Part shown: positions 39,544 through 49,037 of the stretch, in pieces
Position numbering within the stretch: the first letter of the stretch is position 1
How the letters are laid out: every line of letters begins with the position of its first letter
Assembly: GCF_009932725.1 (NCBI RefSeq)
Contig: NZ_BLJU01000012.1
Span: 1 to 64,000 of the forward strand
Direction of reading: 5' to 3'
Source of the DNA: Pseudomonas yangonensis
GTDB lineage: Bacteria > Pseudomonadota > Gammaproteobacteria > Pseudomonadales > Pseudomonadaceae
Length of the DNA: 64,000 bases
The notes under the pieces: model-generated
Database searches by the model: none
Told to the model about the DNA's origin: nothing
Seen by the model: only the letters and a program-made list of their open reading frames with translations
Program-made: the position numbers and the translations under genes

Positions 39544-41294
39544 ATAGCGCACAGGGTCTCGTTGCGCTGGCCCTGGCTGATCAAGCCCCAGGTTTTCCAG
39601 GTCTTGTCGTCATCCAGGCGCTCGAGCAGGCGCTGCTGCAGCCGTTGGCTGCGTTGTTTGTCCTGCTCGGCGAGGGACAGGATACGTTGGTGTAGCGCGT
39701 TTATAGGGGCGTCAGCATGCCCGATGAGCGTTTTGAAGCTGATCAGCTCCACGGCTTCTTCCAGTCGGTCTGCTTCGACATGGGCCTGTAGCAACGGCTC
39801 TTCCTGCCAGTCGCTGGCCAGGCCTTCCTCGAGCAGTTTCCTGGCAGTGTCCAGCGCGCCGAGTCTGATCATGACGGTGACGAACTCATCGCAGTAGAAG
39901 CCCTGATCGTCCTCTTCCGGGAACTGCGCATCGCGCAGTTGTCGCTCGATCTCTTGCGCCAGCGTCCGAGCCTGCTCCGACTCACCCAGTGCCTGCAGCA
40001 GCTCACAATGATGAATTCGCTCGGACAGGGCGTCGTCGAACTCGAGTTGGGCGTGCAGCTTGGCGATCTCTTCCAGGTGGTTGCGGACCGTCCAGCTATC
40101 GCGCTGGCTCAGGGAGCGTCCGGTCTGTTCCTTGAGCAGGTGTTGCAGGTGCAGCAGGCGCATGAATGGCCACTCAGGCTGTCCCTTGCGGCTGCTCACC
40201 AGGCGATCGGACTGGCGTAGCAGGTCTGCGGTCCAATACGGCTGGCTTTGGAAGTGGCGTTGCGCCAGGTTGAGCAGAAGCCAGTTGAGCGTGGCGGGTT
40301 CCAGACGCGGTGTTTCCTTGTCCAGCAGTTTCTGCGCCTGTTGGGTGTCGCCTCGCCGGGCGTGCCAGTCCAGGTAGTGCTCCAGCAGAATCGAATGGGT
40401 GCTTCCGGTCGCGTTGGCCAGCAGCTCTTGTGCCAGGTCATGGCGCTGGTCCTGCAGCAACTGGTCGAGCAGCTTTTCGTAATCCAGCAGGTAGGCGGCC
40501 GACGAGTCGAGCGAACCAAGCAGGGCCAGACAGTGCTCGTACTGCCCCTGATCCAGCAACAGCTGGGCGATGAAGCGCTTGTCCTCCTCGCTTCGTTCGG
40601 CGAGTTGAAGCAGTTGCCCATAGCGCTGAAACTCGGCCAGCGCCTGCATGAAGGGCCGCCATTGGATAATCGAGCTCTGTTCTTCGGCATTCAATACGAC
40701 TTCGGCCCTGGCAAGACTTGCCTGAGCCGCGTCGGGCATCTCGCAGCGCTGCTGCAGGCGAGCGAGATCGATTAGCTGGCTGGCGTCGAGGTGATCGCTC
40801 TGCGCCAGGGCAGCCAGCACGCTGCGTGCTTCGTCCGCTTTACCCTCGGCCAGCAGCAATTCTGCATCCAGCAGCGGCAGGCTGAGGCGTTGTGCAGGCA
40901 GGCGAGTTTTCATCTCGATAGCCTTGTCGACCTGGCCTTCGTCGATCAGGTGCTGCAGCATCTCTTCCAGTGCCTTTTGGGCATAGGGGGCCTCGAGGCT
41001 CGAGAGCAGTTTGAGCGCTTCCTCTTCCCTGCCCAGTTTCAGCAGTACGCTGCACAGAGACACGTGAGCGATTTGCCAGGCATCTCCCCACAGGCGCGAG
41101 GCGACCTGCAAGGCCAGCTCCGGTGCGCTGAGACTCAGGATGCTGATGCGATTGATCTTTGCGGCGTCTGTGGGGGTGATGCGGGCCGAGTGACCCGAGA
41201 AATCCAGGTGCACCTCTTCGTCTTCTTTGCTGAACGACTCGGCGAGTCTGAACGCGATGAGAACCAATAGCACCAGAATGATAAAAGCTTCCAC
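39540..41294 (-). CDS. Membrane-anchored TPR-like helical-repeat protein
   Basis: A 584-residue protein of unknown function. Residues 1-17 form one membrane segment (EAFIILVLLVLIAFR); the rest is a long series of helical pairs with TPR-like character (LGREEEALKLLSSLEAPYAQ, EGKADEARSVLAAL, RGDTQQAQKLLDKE, LGESEQARTLAQEI). The GTG start is preceded by AAGGAGG. The stop codon overlaps that of the convergent helicase gene, leaving no terminator between them. A scaffold or partner role for the neighbouring cluster is possible but unproven. Confidence 0.75.
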   Translation of the reverse strand: MEAFIILVLLVLIAFRLAESFSKEDEEVHLDFSGHSARITPTDAAKINRISILSLSAPELALQVASRLWGDAWQIAHVSLCSVLLKLGREEEALKLLSSLEAPYAQKALEEMLQHLIDEGQVDKAIEMKTRLPAQRLSLPLLDAELLLAEGKADEARSVLAALAQSDHLDASQLIDLARLQQRCEMPDAAQASLARAEVVLNAEEQSSIIQWRPFMQALAEFQRYGQLLQLAERSEEDKRFIAQLLLDQGQYEHCLALLGSLDSSAAYLLDYEKLLDQLLQDQRHDLAQELLANATGSTHSILLEHYLDWHARRGDTQQAQKLLDKETPRLEPATLNWLLLNLAQRHFQSQPYWTADLLRQSDRLVSSRKGQPEWPFMRLLHLQHLLKEQTGRSLSQRDSWTVRNHLEEIAKLHAQLEFDDALSERIHHCELLQALGESEQARTLAQEIERQLRDAQFPEEDDQGFYCDEFVTVMIRLGALDTARKLLEEGLASDWQEEPLLQAHVEADRLEEAVELISFKTLIGHADAPINALHQRILSLAEQDKQRSQRLQQRLLERLDDDKTWKTWGLISQGQRNETLCAI

Positions 41295-41486
41295 GACACC
41301 TCCTTGTTTGATTCGCCCGCTGGCACCATCCGTCCAGGATGAGCTTTGCGTCGGGGTTATACGGATCCACTGCCATGCTGACAACCGCGTATCGGGGCAA
41401 TTGCCAACCCGTTCATTGCTGCATCGGCATGGCGATGTTGATTCGCGGTAGACTTGCCGCCTTCCCGACCAGTCAAGAAGCCCGCC

Positions 41487-42026
41487 ATGGCCCTGCCATC
41501 GACCACCTACAAGATCGAACTGAACCTCACCGACATGGATCGCAGCGTCTACGAGAACCTGCGCTTCACCGTTGCCCGCCATCCCTCGGAGACCGAAGAG
41601 CGCCTGGCCGCGCGGTTGATCGCCTACGCGTTGTTCTATCACGAGCAACTGGCGTTCGGTCGCGGACTGTCGGATGTCGATGAGCCTGCGTTGTGGGAAA
41701 AGAGTCTGGACGATCGCGTGCTGCACTGGATCGAGGTCGGGCAACCGGACAGCGAGCGCATCACCTGGTGCTCGCGGCGTACCGAGAAGTTCAGCCTGGT
41801 GGCCTACGGCAATCTGCGCGTGTGGCAGGGCAAGTGCCTCGACCCGGTGCGCAGCCTGAAGAACATCAACGTGGTCGCCCTGGGCCAGGAGGCACTGGCC
41901 GACCTCGCACAGGACCTCCCGCGTTCGCTGTCCTGGAGCGTGATGATCAGCGATGGCGAACTGTTCGTCACCGACGAGCGCGGCCAGCACGAGATTCCGC
42001 TGGAGTGGCTGGCCGGCGAGCGGTGA
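41487..42026 (+). CDS. yaeQ: YaeQ family protein
   Basis: A 179-residue YaeQ homologue, recognised from TTYKIELNLTDMDRSVYENL, ARHPSETEERLAARLIAYAL and GEALWEKSLDDRVLHWIEVGQP-type segments. YaeQ has a PD-(D/E)xK-like fold; E. coli YaeQ was linked to haemolysin suppression by RfaH loss, but its biochemical role is not settled. The ATG at 41487 gives the usual length; an in-frame ATG 11 codons upstream is less likely. Followed by REP-like repeats and then recJ. Confidence 0.9.
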   Translation: MALPSTTYKIELNLTDMDRSVYENLRFTVARHPSETEERLAARLIAYALFYHEQLAFGRGLSDVDEPALWEKSLDDRVLHWIEVGQPDSERITWCSRRTEKFSLVAYGNLRVWQGKCLDPVRSLKNINVVALGQEALADLAQDLPRSLSWSVMISDGELFVTDERGQHEIPLEWLAGER

Positions 42027-42030
42027 AGCC

Positions 42031-42186
42031 GTAGCCCGGATGCAATCCGGAAAAATGGTTTTGCACGCCTTGGATCGCAGTTCCCTCTCCCCTCGGGGAG
42101 AGGGCTAGGGAGAGGGGGACTTCGGTGGCTCGGTGTTGCTGGATTGACCCTCTCCCCCGGCCCCTCTCCCGCAAGCGGGAGAGGGG
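42031..42186. repeat. REP-like cluster between yaeQ and recJ
   Basis: A GTAGCCCGGATGCAATCCGG unit (42031-42050) is followed by two CCCTCTCCC-type palindromes (42083-42104 and 42162-42185). Both unit types are the same as those after purL, in a different arrangement. The gap shows no gene. Confidence 0.87.
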
Positions 42187-42218
42187 AGAAAAACCGTCCC
42201 AATTGAAATAGACCGAAC

Positions 42219-43928
42219 ATGCGTATCGAATCCCGTCCCTTACCCGCGCAACTGCCCGACCTGGGCAACCTGCCGCCGTTGCTCACCCGTCTCTACGCTG
42301 CCCGTGGCGTGCAGTCCGCCGAGGAGCTGGACAAGGGGCTGGCGCGGCTGATTCCGTACCGGCAACTGAAGGGCATCGACGCAGCTGTCGAGCTGCTGGT
42401 CGAGGCGCTGGCGCAGCGTCAGCGCATCCTTATCGTTGGCGACTTCGATGCCGATGGCGCCACCGCCAGCTCGGTCGGCGTGCTCGGCCTGCGTCTGCTC
42501 GGCGCTGCGCATGTGGATTATCTGGTGCCGAACCGCTTCGAGTACGGCTATGGCCTGACGCCGGAAATCGTCGCCGTGGCGCTGGAGCGTCAGCCCGACC
42601 TGCTGCTGACTGTGGACAACGGCATCTCCAGCGTCGACGGCGTGGCTGCTGCCAAGGCGGCGGGGCTCAAGGTGCTGGTCACCGACCATCACCTGCCAGG
42701 GCCGGAATTGCCCGCGGCCGATGCCATCGTCAACCCCAACCAGCCGGGCTGCGAGTTCCCGAGCAAGGCCATGGCCGGTGTCGGGGTTATGTTCTACGTG
42801 CTGCTGGCGCTGCGTGCGCGCCTGCGCGAGCTGGGCTGGTTCGCCAGCCGTGCGGAGCCGAACCTGGGCGAGCTGCTCGATCTGGTGGCCCTCGGCAGCG
42901 TCGCCGACGTGGTGCCGCTGGATGCCAACAACCGCATCCTGGTGCACCAGGGCCTGGCGCGCATTCGTGCCGGGCGCGCGCGGCCCGGGCTGCGCGCGAT
43001 ACTCGAAGTGGCCGGGCGCGACCACCGGCGCATCACTTCCACCGATCTCGGTTTCATCCTCGGCCCGCGACTGAATGCGGCCGGGCGTCTGGACGACATG
43101 AGCCTGGGCATCGAATGTCTGCTCTGCGACGACGAAGCGCTGGCCCGCGACATGGCGGTGCAGCTCGATCAGCTCAACCAGGACCGCAAGGCCATCGAAC
43201 AGGGCATGCAGCGCGAGGCGCTGGCCCAGCTCAAGGACCTGCCGCTGCAGGACATGCCGTTCGGCCTGTGCCTGTTCGAACCGGACTGGCACCAAGGGGT
43301 GATCGGCATCCTCGCCTCGCGCCTGAAGGAACGCTATCACCGCCCGGCCATCGCCTTTGCCGATGCCGGTGAGGGCATGCTCAAGGGCTCGGCACGCTCG
43401 GTGCCGGGGCTGCATATCCGCGATGCGCTGGACGCCGTAGCGGCGCGCCATCCGGGGCTGATCAGCAAGTTCGGCGGGCACGCCATGGCTGCCGGCCTGT
43501 CGTTGCCGCAGGAAAACTTCGGCGCCTTCGCGGCTGCCTTCGACGCCGAGGTGCGCCGTCAGTTGTGCGAGGACGATTTGACCGGCCGCCTGCTGTCCGA
43601 CGGCCAGCTCGACGCCACCGAATTCCACCTGGAACTGGCTCGCGCCCTGCGCAACGCCGGGCCCTGGGGCCAGCATTTCCCCGAGCCGCTGTTCCATGGC
43701 GTGTTCCAGATCGTGGGCCAGCGCATCGTCGGCGAGCGGCACCTGAAGCTGGTGCTCAAGACCGAATGCGGCAGCGTGCAGCTCGACGGCATCGCCTTCA
43801 ACATCGACCGCGAGGTCTGGCCCAACCCGACGCTGCGTTGGGCCGAAGTGGCCTACAAGCTCGATCTCAACGAGTTCCGCGGCAACGAGAGCGTGCAGTT
43901 GATGGTGGCGCATATCGCCCCGCGCTAA
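42219..43928 (+). CDS. recJ: Single-stranded-DNA-specific exonuclease RecJ
   Basis: 5'-3' ssDNA exonuclease in RecF-pathway recombination and mismatch repair. The 569-residue protein carries the DHH phosphoesterase motifs (GDFDADGATA; TDHHLPGPE; DLVALGSVADVVPL) and the DHHA1 part (KFGGHAMAAG), followed by an OB-fold C-terminus. No strong Shine-Dalgarno; the ATG gives the family N-terminus. Its stop overlaps the convergent DapA-family gene by four bases. Confidence 0.95.
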   Translation: MRIESRPLPAQLPDLGNLPPLLTRLYAARGVQSAEELDKGLARLIPYRQLKGIDAAVELLVEALAQRQRILIVGDFDADGATASSVGVLGLRLLGAAHVDYLVPNRFEYGYGLTPEIVAVALERQPDLLLTVDNGISSVDGVAAAKAAGLKVLVTDHHLPGPELPAADAIVNPNQPGCEFPSKAMAGVGVMFYVLLALRARLRELGWFASRAEPNLGELLDLVALGSVADVVPLDANNRILVHQGLARIRAGRARPGLRAILEVAGRDHRRITSTDLGFILGPRLNAAGRLDDMSLGIECLLCDDEALARDMAVQLDQLNQDRKAIEQGMQREALAQLKDLPLQDMPFGLCLFEPDWHQGVIGILASRLKERYHRPAIAFADAGEGMLKGSARSVPGLHIRDALDAVAARHPGLISKFGGHAMAAGLSLPQENFGAFAAAFDAEVRRQLCEDDLTGRLLSDGQLDATEFHLELARALRNAGPWGQHFPEPLFHGVFQIVGQRIVGERHLKLVLKTECGSVQLDGIAFNIDREVWPNPTLRWAEVAYKLDLNEFRGNESVQLMVAHIAPR

Positions 43929-44794
43929 CTCGCGATGTGGGCCAATACCTCCTGCATGCGCTGACGCGTCTCGGCGGTGCAGGGCAGCAATGGTGCCCGC
44001 GGCGCTTCATCATCGATCAGCCCCTGCATCGCCAGCGCCGCCTTGATCGCCGAAGGGTTGGCTTCGGCGAAAGCCGCCTGCATCCAGGGCAAGAGGCGAT
44101 AGTGCAACTGCCGAGCACCCTGTAGATCGCCTTGCTCCACACGTCGCTGCATCTCCACGTAAAGATCGGCGCGAATATGCGCTGACGCCGAGATGGCACC
44201 TGCGCCACCCAGGCACAGGGTATTGAAGATCTGCGTGTCCTCGCCGGCCAGCACCTGTACCTGGCCATCGGCGATCAGCGTCATGGTGGTTTCGGCATCG
44301 CCCGCGCAGTCCTTGATGGCCTGGATATTGGGATGGCGGACGATGCGTCGCAGGGTTTCGCGCTCGATGCGCACCCCTGTGCGGTAGGGGATGTCGTAGA
44401 GCACCAGCGGTGCCTCGGCGGCGTCGGCCAGTGTACTGAAGAAGTGCTCCAGCCCCGCTTGCGACGGGCGAATGTAGTAGGGCGCCGGTACCAGCAGGCC
44501 GGCCAGCGTGCGGCGCTGGATTTCCCGTTGCAGGTCGAGCAGCGCATTTAGCTGGTTACCGGCCAGGCCCATGATGACGCGGTCTGCGGGGACGCGCTGG
44601 AGCACGGCATCCAGCACCGCCAACTGCTCGGCCTGGCTCAGCGCGGCGGCTTCGCCGGTGGTGCCGCAGACCACCAAACCCGCGACACCGTCCCCCAGCA
44701 GCCTGACTGTCAGGCGGTCGAGGCTGGCGAAATCGATCTCGCCGTTGCGAAATGGGTTGACCAGCGCCACCCAGATACCCTGAAAAGCGGACAT
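43925..44794 (-). CDS. DapA-family (dihydrodipicolinate synthase-like) aldolase/lyase
   Basis: A 289-residue TIM-barrel Schiff-base enzyme. Conserved features: GTTGE (about 44-48), Tyr in YDIPYRTG, the Schiff-base Lys in AIKDCAGD, and GAGAISASAH. It resembles 4-hydroxy-tetrahydrodipicolinate synthase, but pseudomonads have several paralogues and the cell's main dapA normally sits elsewhere, so the exact substrate is uncertain. AAGGAG precedes the ATG. Monocistronic, convergent with recJ. Confidence 0.87.
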   Translation of the reverse strand: MSAFQGIWVALVNPFRNGEIDFASLDRLTVRLLGDGVAGLVVCGTTGEAAALSQAEQLAVLDAVLQRVPADRVIMGLAGNQLNALLDLQREIQRRTLAGLLVPAPYYIRPSQAGLEHFFSTLADAAEAPLVLYDIPYRTGVRIERETLRRIVRHPNIQAIKDCAGDAETTMTLIADGQVQVLAGEDTQIFNTLCLGGAGAISASAHIRADLYVEMQRRVEQGDLQGARQLHYRLLPWMQAAFAEANPSAIKAALAMQGLIDDEAPRAPLLPCTAETRQRMQEVLAHIAS

Positions 44795-45177
44795 GCGAAA
44801 ACTCCTTGCGACTGACCGTCTGGTCGCCGTCGGGGAGGGTGCGGGATACGAGCGGGAAGGGGATTGAACCTGGCGCTTGTCCTGTCAGCCCATCTGACGG
44901 GACAGCACGCCCCGGTCAAATGAGCGACTGTTTCTTGGATTTCTTGGCAACGACGACGCACGCGCACTGGCAGGTCATGGAACCTGGGAGCAGTGCTTGG
45001 TGGTCGAAGGTGGCGTACATGAAGAACAGCCCGTTGCGTGAATCGTCGGCACGATGGTGCTTGGACGTCTGCGCGGCTGTCAAGCGGCCCCGGCGGTAAT
45101 ATCTGGAAGCATTCAGACGGCTGCCGGGCCAATGGCCGAGGCCTACACTCGGCGAGATTTCCTCAGGAGAATGCGCG
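44795..45177. other. Intergenic region with no gene seen
   Basis: 383 bp between divergently transcribed dapA-like and yebE-like genes. I see no supported reading frame or structural RNA. One small dyad, CAGGT-N6-ACCTG (44971-44986), and a CTGTC/GACAG inverted pair near 44881-44905 could be regulatory. Confidence 0.5.
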
Positions 45178-45912
45178 ATGAATACCCGTGGCTTGCTCGA
45201 TCAACTGCTCAAATCCGGTCAGGAGATGCTGCAACAGAAAGGTGCTGGTGGAGCCTCTTCCGGGCTGGGCGGCGCGCTGGGTGGCCTGCTCGGCGGTGGC
45301 GCGGGCAAGAGCGGTGGCAGCGATCTCGGCTCGATGCTCAAGGGCGCCGGCGGTGGTGCTGCGTTGGCCATGCTGCTGGGCAACAAACGGGTGCGCAAGG
45401 TCGGCGGCAAGGTGGCGGTCTATGGCGGCCTGGCTGCGCTTGGCGTGCTGGCCTACAAGGCCTACGGCAACTGGCAGGCGCAACAGGCCCAGCAGGGTGG
45501 TGCGCAGCCAGTCGAGCCGCAGACGCTCGATCGCCTGCCTGCGCCGCAGGCCGAGCAGCACAGCCGGGCCATCCTCAAGGCCCTGGTGGCGGCGGCCAAG
45601 GCCGATGGTCATGTCGATGATCGCGATCGGCAGTTGATCGAGGAGGAGCTCGGCAAGCTGGCGCAGGACGCCGAGCTGCAAGCCTGGCTGCACGCCGAGC
45701 TGAACAAGCCGCTGGACCCCGCCGATGTTGCGCGTGCCGCCAGCACGCCGGAAATGGCTGCGGAAATGTACCTGGCCAGCGTGCTGATGGTGGACGAGGA
45801 GCACTTCATGGAGCGTACCTACCTCGAAGAGCTGGCGCGCCAGCTGCAGTTGCCGCCGGCGCTGAAGAGCGAGTTGGAGGCACAGGTGCGGCTCGAGCTG
45901 CAGCGCGTCTGA
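45178..45912 (+). CDS. YebE-like inner-membrane protein with DUF533/TerB domain
   Basis: A 244-residue protein. Residues 1-60 are Gly-rich (GLGGALGGLLGGGAG), residues 78-94 form one hydrophobic segment, and residues 115-240 are the DUF533/TerB-like helical domain (AAAKADGHVDDRDRQLIEEEL). E. coli YebE is an envelope-stress-responsive protein of unknown activity. CAGGAG lies 9 bases before the ATG. No operon partners are apparent. Confidence 0.88.
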   Translation: MNTRGLLDQLLKSGQEMLQQKGAGGASSGLGGALGGLLGGGAGKSGGSDLGSMLKGAGGGAALAMLLGNKRVRKVGGKVAVYGGLAALGVLAYKAYGNWQAQQAQQGGAQPVEPQTLDRLPAPQAEQHSRAILKALVAAAKADGHVDDRDRQLIEEELGKLAQDAELQAWLHAELNKPLDPADVARAASTPEMAAEMYLASVLMVDEEHFMERTYLEELARQLQLPPALKSELEAQVRLELQRV

Positions 45913-45994
45913 TCAGACCAAAAGATCATTCATCCTCGCGCCCGGCTTGTTTTAGGCTGAAGGCCAACGACAAGAACGACACGCGAGGATGCCC

Positions 45995-47668
45995 ATGTCG
46001 CAAGCGCCCCTGGATGCCTATGACTACCTGATCGTCGGTGCCGGCCCGGCCGGCTGCCTGCTGGCCAATCGGCTGTCTGCCGACCCTGGCGTCAGCGTGC
46101 TGCTGATCGAGGCAGGCGGGCGCGACAACTACCCCTGGATCCATATTCCGGTCGGCTACCTCTACTGCATCGGCAACCCGCGTACCGACTGGTGCTACAG
46201 CACCGAGGCCGACCCCGGCCTGCACGGTCGCAGTCTCAAGTACCCGCGTGGGCGTGTGCTCGGCGGCTGTTCTTCGATCAACGGCATGATCTACATGCGT
46301 GGCCAGGCGGCGGATTACGATGGCTGGGCGGCGGCCGGCAATCCTGGCTGGGCCTGGCGCGACGTGCTGCCGCTGTTCAAACGTTCGGAAAATCACTTTG
46401 CCGGCGCCAGCGACCTGCATGGCGGCGACGGCGAGTGGCGGGTCGAGCGCCAGCGTCTGTCCTGGGACATTCTCGAGGCCTTTCGTGGGGCGGCGGCGCA
46501 GAGCGGCATTGCCAGCGTCGATGACTTCAATGGCGGCGACAACGAAGGCTGCAGCTACTTTCAGGTCAACCAGCGGCGCGGCGTACGCTGGAATGCGTCC
46601 AAGGCGTTTCTGCGAGACATACGCCAGCGTGCCAATCTGCAGGTGCTGACCGGCGCCGAAGCCGAGCGCCTGGAATTGCAGGGCGGCCGCGCCAGCACCT
46701 TGCATCTGCGTTGGCAGGGGCAAGCCCTGCGGGTCAGGGCACGCCGCGAGATCGTTCTCTGCGCTGGCGCCATCGGCTCGCCGGCCTTGCTGCAGCGTTC
46801 CGGTATCGGCCCACGGCCGCTGCTCGAACGGCTCGGCATCGGGGTGAAACATGAGCTGCCGGGCGTCGGCGAGAACCTGCAGGATCACCTGCAATTGCGC
46901 CTGATCTACCGCGTCGAGGGGGTGAAGACGCTCAATCGCATCGTCGCCACACCCTGGGGCAAGCTGGGCATGGGCCTGGAATACCTGCTCAAGCGCAGTG
47001 GGCCGCTGTCCATGGCGCCCAGTCAATTGGGCGCCTTCGCCAAATCCGACCCCGGCCAGGCGCGTGCCAACCTGCAGTATCACGTGCAGCCGCTGTCGCT
47101 GGAGCGCTTTGGCGAGCCCCTGCACGATTTCCCGGCCTTTACCGCCTCGGTGTGCAACCTGCGCCCGCACAGTCGTGGGCGTGTCGCGATCACTTCGGTT
47201 GATGCTGCCGTCGCGCCATCGATCCAGCCCAACTACCTGAGCGACGAGCGCGACCTGCAGGTGGCGGCCGATGCCATCCGCCTGACCCGGCGCATCGTTG
47301 CCGCGCCGGCATTGGCCGGCTACCGGCCGCAGGAGTACAAGCCCGGGCCGGATTACCAGAGCGAGGCCGATCTGCAGCGGGCAGCGGGGGAGATCGGCAC
47401 CACCATCTTCCATCCGGTTGGCACCTGCGCCATGGGGCAGGGGCAGGGCGCTGTGGTCGATGCCCGCCTACGGGTGCACGGCATCGCCGGTTTGCGGGTG
47501 GTCGATGCCTCCATCATGCCGACCATCACCTCCGGCAATACCTGCTCGCCAGTGCTGATGATCGCGGAGAAGGCCGCGCAGATGATCGAGGAGGACGCGC
47601 TGCGTCCTGTGCTGCCGGCCGTGCAATTGCAGGTTCGCGGCGAGGCGCCGCTCCTACGGGAGGCGTGA
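45995..47668 (+). CDS. GMC family FAD-dependent oxidoreductase (choline/alcohol dehydrogenase-like)
   Basis: A 557-residue FAD enzyme with the N-terminal dinucleotide motif (YLIVGAGPAGCLLANRL), GMC signature 1 (RGRVLGGCSSINGMIYMRG), signature 2 (GAIGSPALLQRSGIG) and the C-terminal His region (HPVGTCAMG, ITSGNTCSPVLMIAEKAA). The alcohol substrate cannot be deduced. The second ATG (45995) fits the GAGG spacing better than 45989. The final 11 or so codons (VRGEAPLLREA) are read from a REP repeat, so the natural C-terminus may have been extended by repeat insertion. Confidence 0.9.
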   Translation: MSQAPLDAYDYLIVGAGPAGCLLANRLSADPGVSVLLIEAGGRDNYPWIHIPVGYLYCIGNPRTDWCYSTEADPGLHGRSLKYPRGRVLGGCSSINGMIYMRGQAADYDGWAAAGNPGWAWRDVLPLFKRSENHFAGASDLHGGDGEWRVERQRLSWDILEAFRGAAAQSGIASVDDFNGGDNEGCSYFQVNQRRGVRWNASKAFLRDIRQRANLQVLTGAEAERLELQGGRASTLHLRWQGQALRVRARREIVLCAGAIGSPALLQRSGIGPRPLLERLGIGVKHELPGVGENLQDHLQLRLIYRVEGVKTLNRIVATPWGKLGMGLEYLLKRSGPLSMAPSQLGAFAKSDPGQARANLQYHVQPLSLERFGEPLHDFPAFTASVCNLRPHSRGRVAITSVDAAVAPSIQPNYLSDERDLQVAADAIRLTRRIVAAPALAGYRPQEYKPGPDYQSEADLQRAAGEIGTTIFHPVGTCAMGQGQGAVVDARLRVHGIAGLRVVDASIMPTITSGNTCSPVLMIAEKAAQMIEEDALRPVLPAVQLQVRGEAPLLREA

Positions 47669-47704
47669 GCTGCTTTGTGTAGGAGCCCCGCCTCGGGGCG
47701 AAGC
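47632..47704. repeat. Pair of REP units, GTAGGAGC type, tail-to-tail, overlapping a gene end
   Basis: GTTCGCGGCGAGGCGCCGCT with CTCCTAC, then GTAGGAGCCCCGCCTCGGGG. The same two units as at 7644-7717 but in the reverse order. The left unit supplies the last codons of the GMC oxidoreductase gene. Confidence 0.9.
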
Positions 47705-47814
47705 TGTTGGCTTTGTGCTGTCCTTTGCGCGGGGGCGTGCCAAGAACTGCGCCGTTGATCCAGAGATCGCTGATCGATCAGCCTGAACGGGCTGCCAGGC
47801 CGTGGCGGCTCGGG

Positions 47815-47820
47815 TATAAT
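47815..47820 (+). promoter_or_regulatory. prfB -10 element
   Basis: Perfect TATAAT, 41 bp before the prfB start. No good -35 at the right distance. Confidence 0.55.
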
Positions 47821-47861
47821 CGCCGGCTTTTCCGTCCGATTTGCCGCGAGCGCCGACTACC

Positions 47862-48957
47862 ATGGAAATCAATCCGATCCTCAACGCCATCAAGGACCTG
47901 TCCGAACGTACCCAGTCAATTAGGGGGTATCTTTGACTACGATCACAAGCATGATCGTCTGGTCGAAGTAAACCGCGAGCTGGAGGACGCCAGCGTCTGG
48001 AACAAGCCCGAGTACGCCCAGGCCCTGGGCCGTGAGCGCGCCATGCTGGCGCAGATCGTCGAAACCATCGACGACCTCACCGGCAGTCTGGCCGATTCCA
48101 GGGATCTGCTGGAAATGGCCGCCGAAGAGAACGACGAAGGTGCGGTCAGCGACATCGTCGCCGAAGTCGAGCGCCTGCGCGAAATCCTCGAGAAGCTGGA
48201 ATTCCGCCGCATGTTCAGCGGCGAGATGGACCCGAACAACTGCTACCTGGATATCCAGGCCGGTTCCGGCGGCACCGAAGCCCAGGACTGGGCCAACATC
48301 CTGCTGCGCATGTACCTGCGCTGGGCCGACAAGCGCGGCTTCAGTGCCGAGATCGTCGAGCTGTCCGAAGGCGAAGTCGCCGGCATCAAGGGCGCCACCG
48401 TGCACATCAAGGGCGAGTACGCCTTCGGCTGGCTGCGTACCGAGATCGGCGTGCACCGCCTGGTGCGCAAGAGCCCGTTCGACTCCGGCGCGCGTCGCCA
48501 CACCTCCTTCTCGGCGGTGTTCGTGTCCCCCGAAATCGACGACAAGGTGGACATCGAGATCAACCCGTCCGACCTGCGTATCGACACCTACCGCTCCTCC
48601 GGCGCCGGTGGTCAGCACGTAAACACCACCGATTCGGCGGTGCGTATCACCCACGTGCCGACCAACACCGTGGTGGCCTGCCAGAACGAACGTTCTCAGC
48701 ACGCCAACAAGGACACCGCGATGAAGATGCTGCGGGCCAAGTTGTACGAGCTGGAGATGCAGAAGCGCAATGCGGCCTCGCAGGCGCTGGAAGACAGCAA
48801 GTCGGATATCGGCTGGGGCCATCAGATTCGCTCCTACGTGCTCGATGATTCGCGCATCAAGGACCTGCGTACCGGCGTCGAACGCAGCGACTGCCAGAAG
48901 GTGCTCGATGGCGACCTCGACGGCTATCTCGAGGCCAGCCTCAAGCAGGGCCTGTAA
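47862..48957 (+). CDS. prfB: Peptide chain release factor 2 (programmed +1 frameshift)
   Basis: Recognises UAA and UGA stop codons and triggers peptide release. The first 24 codons ([10 protein letters not shown]...) end at an in-frame TGA (47934-47936). A +1 shift at CTT-T continues as DYDHKHDRL to the stop at 48957, giving 364 residues. The later part has SPFD (codon recognition region) and GGQ in [10 protein letters not shown] (peptidyl-tRNA hydrolysis). The stop is the classic autoregulatory device: low RF2 allows frameshifting. lysS follows as in E. coli. Confidence 0.97.
47922..47937 (+). promoter_or_regulatory. RF2 programmed +1 frameshift site
   Basis: AGGGGGTATCTTTGAC: a Shine-Dalgarno-like AGGGGG, three bases, then the slippery CTT followed by TGA and C. 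Identical to the E. coli arrangement. Confidence 0.97.
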
Positions 48958-49037
48958 GCCCAGTAACCCATCCGTGGGCGCCGGTCAGCCGGCGCCTGCT
49001 CAAATTTTGTACGACACGCCAGGCAGATAAAGCGACC

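Noticed and set aside
42240..43913. A 557-codon minus-strand frame opposite recJ
   Set aside because: Antisense shadow; no recognisable domain, and recJ motifs are on the plus strand.
47862..47936. prfB as a pseudogene because of the TGA at codon 25
   Set aside because: The context is the known programmed frameshift signal of RF2.
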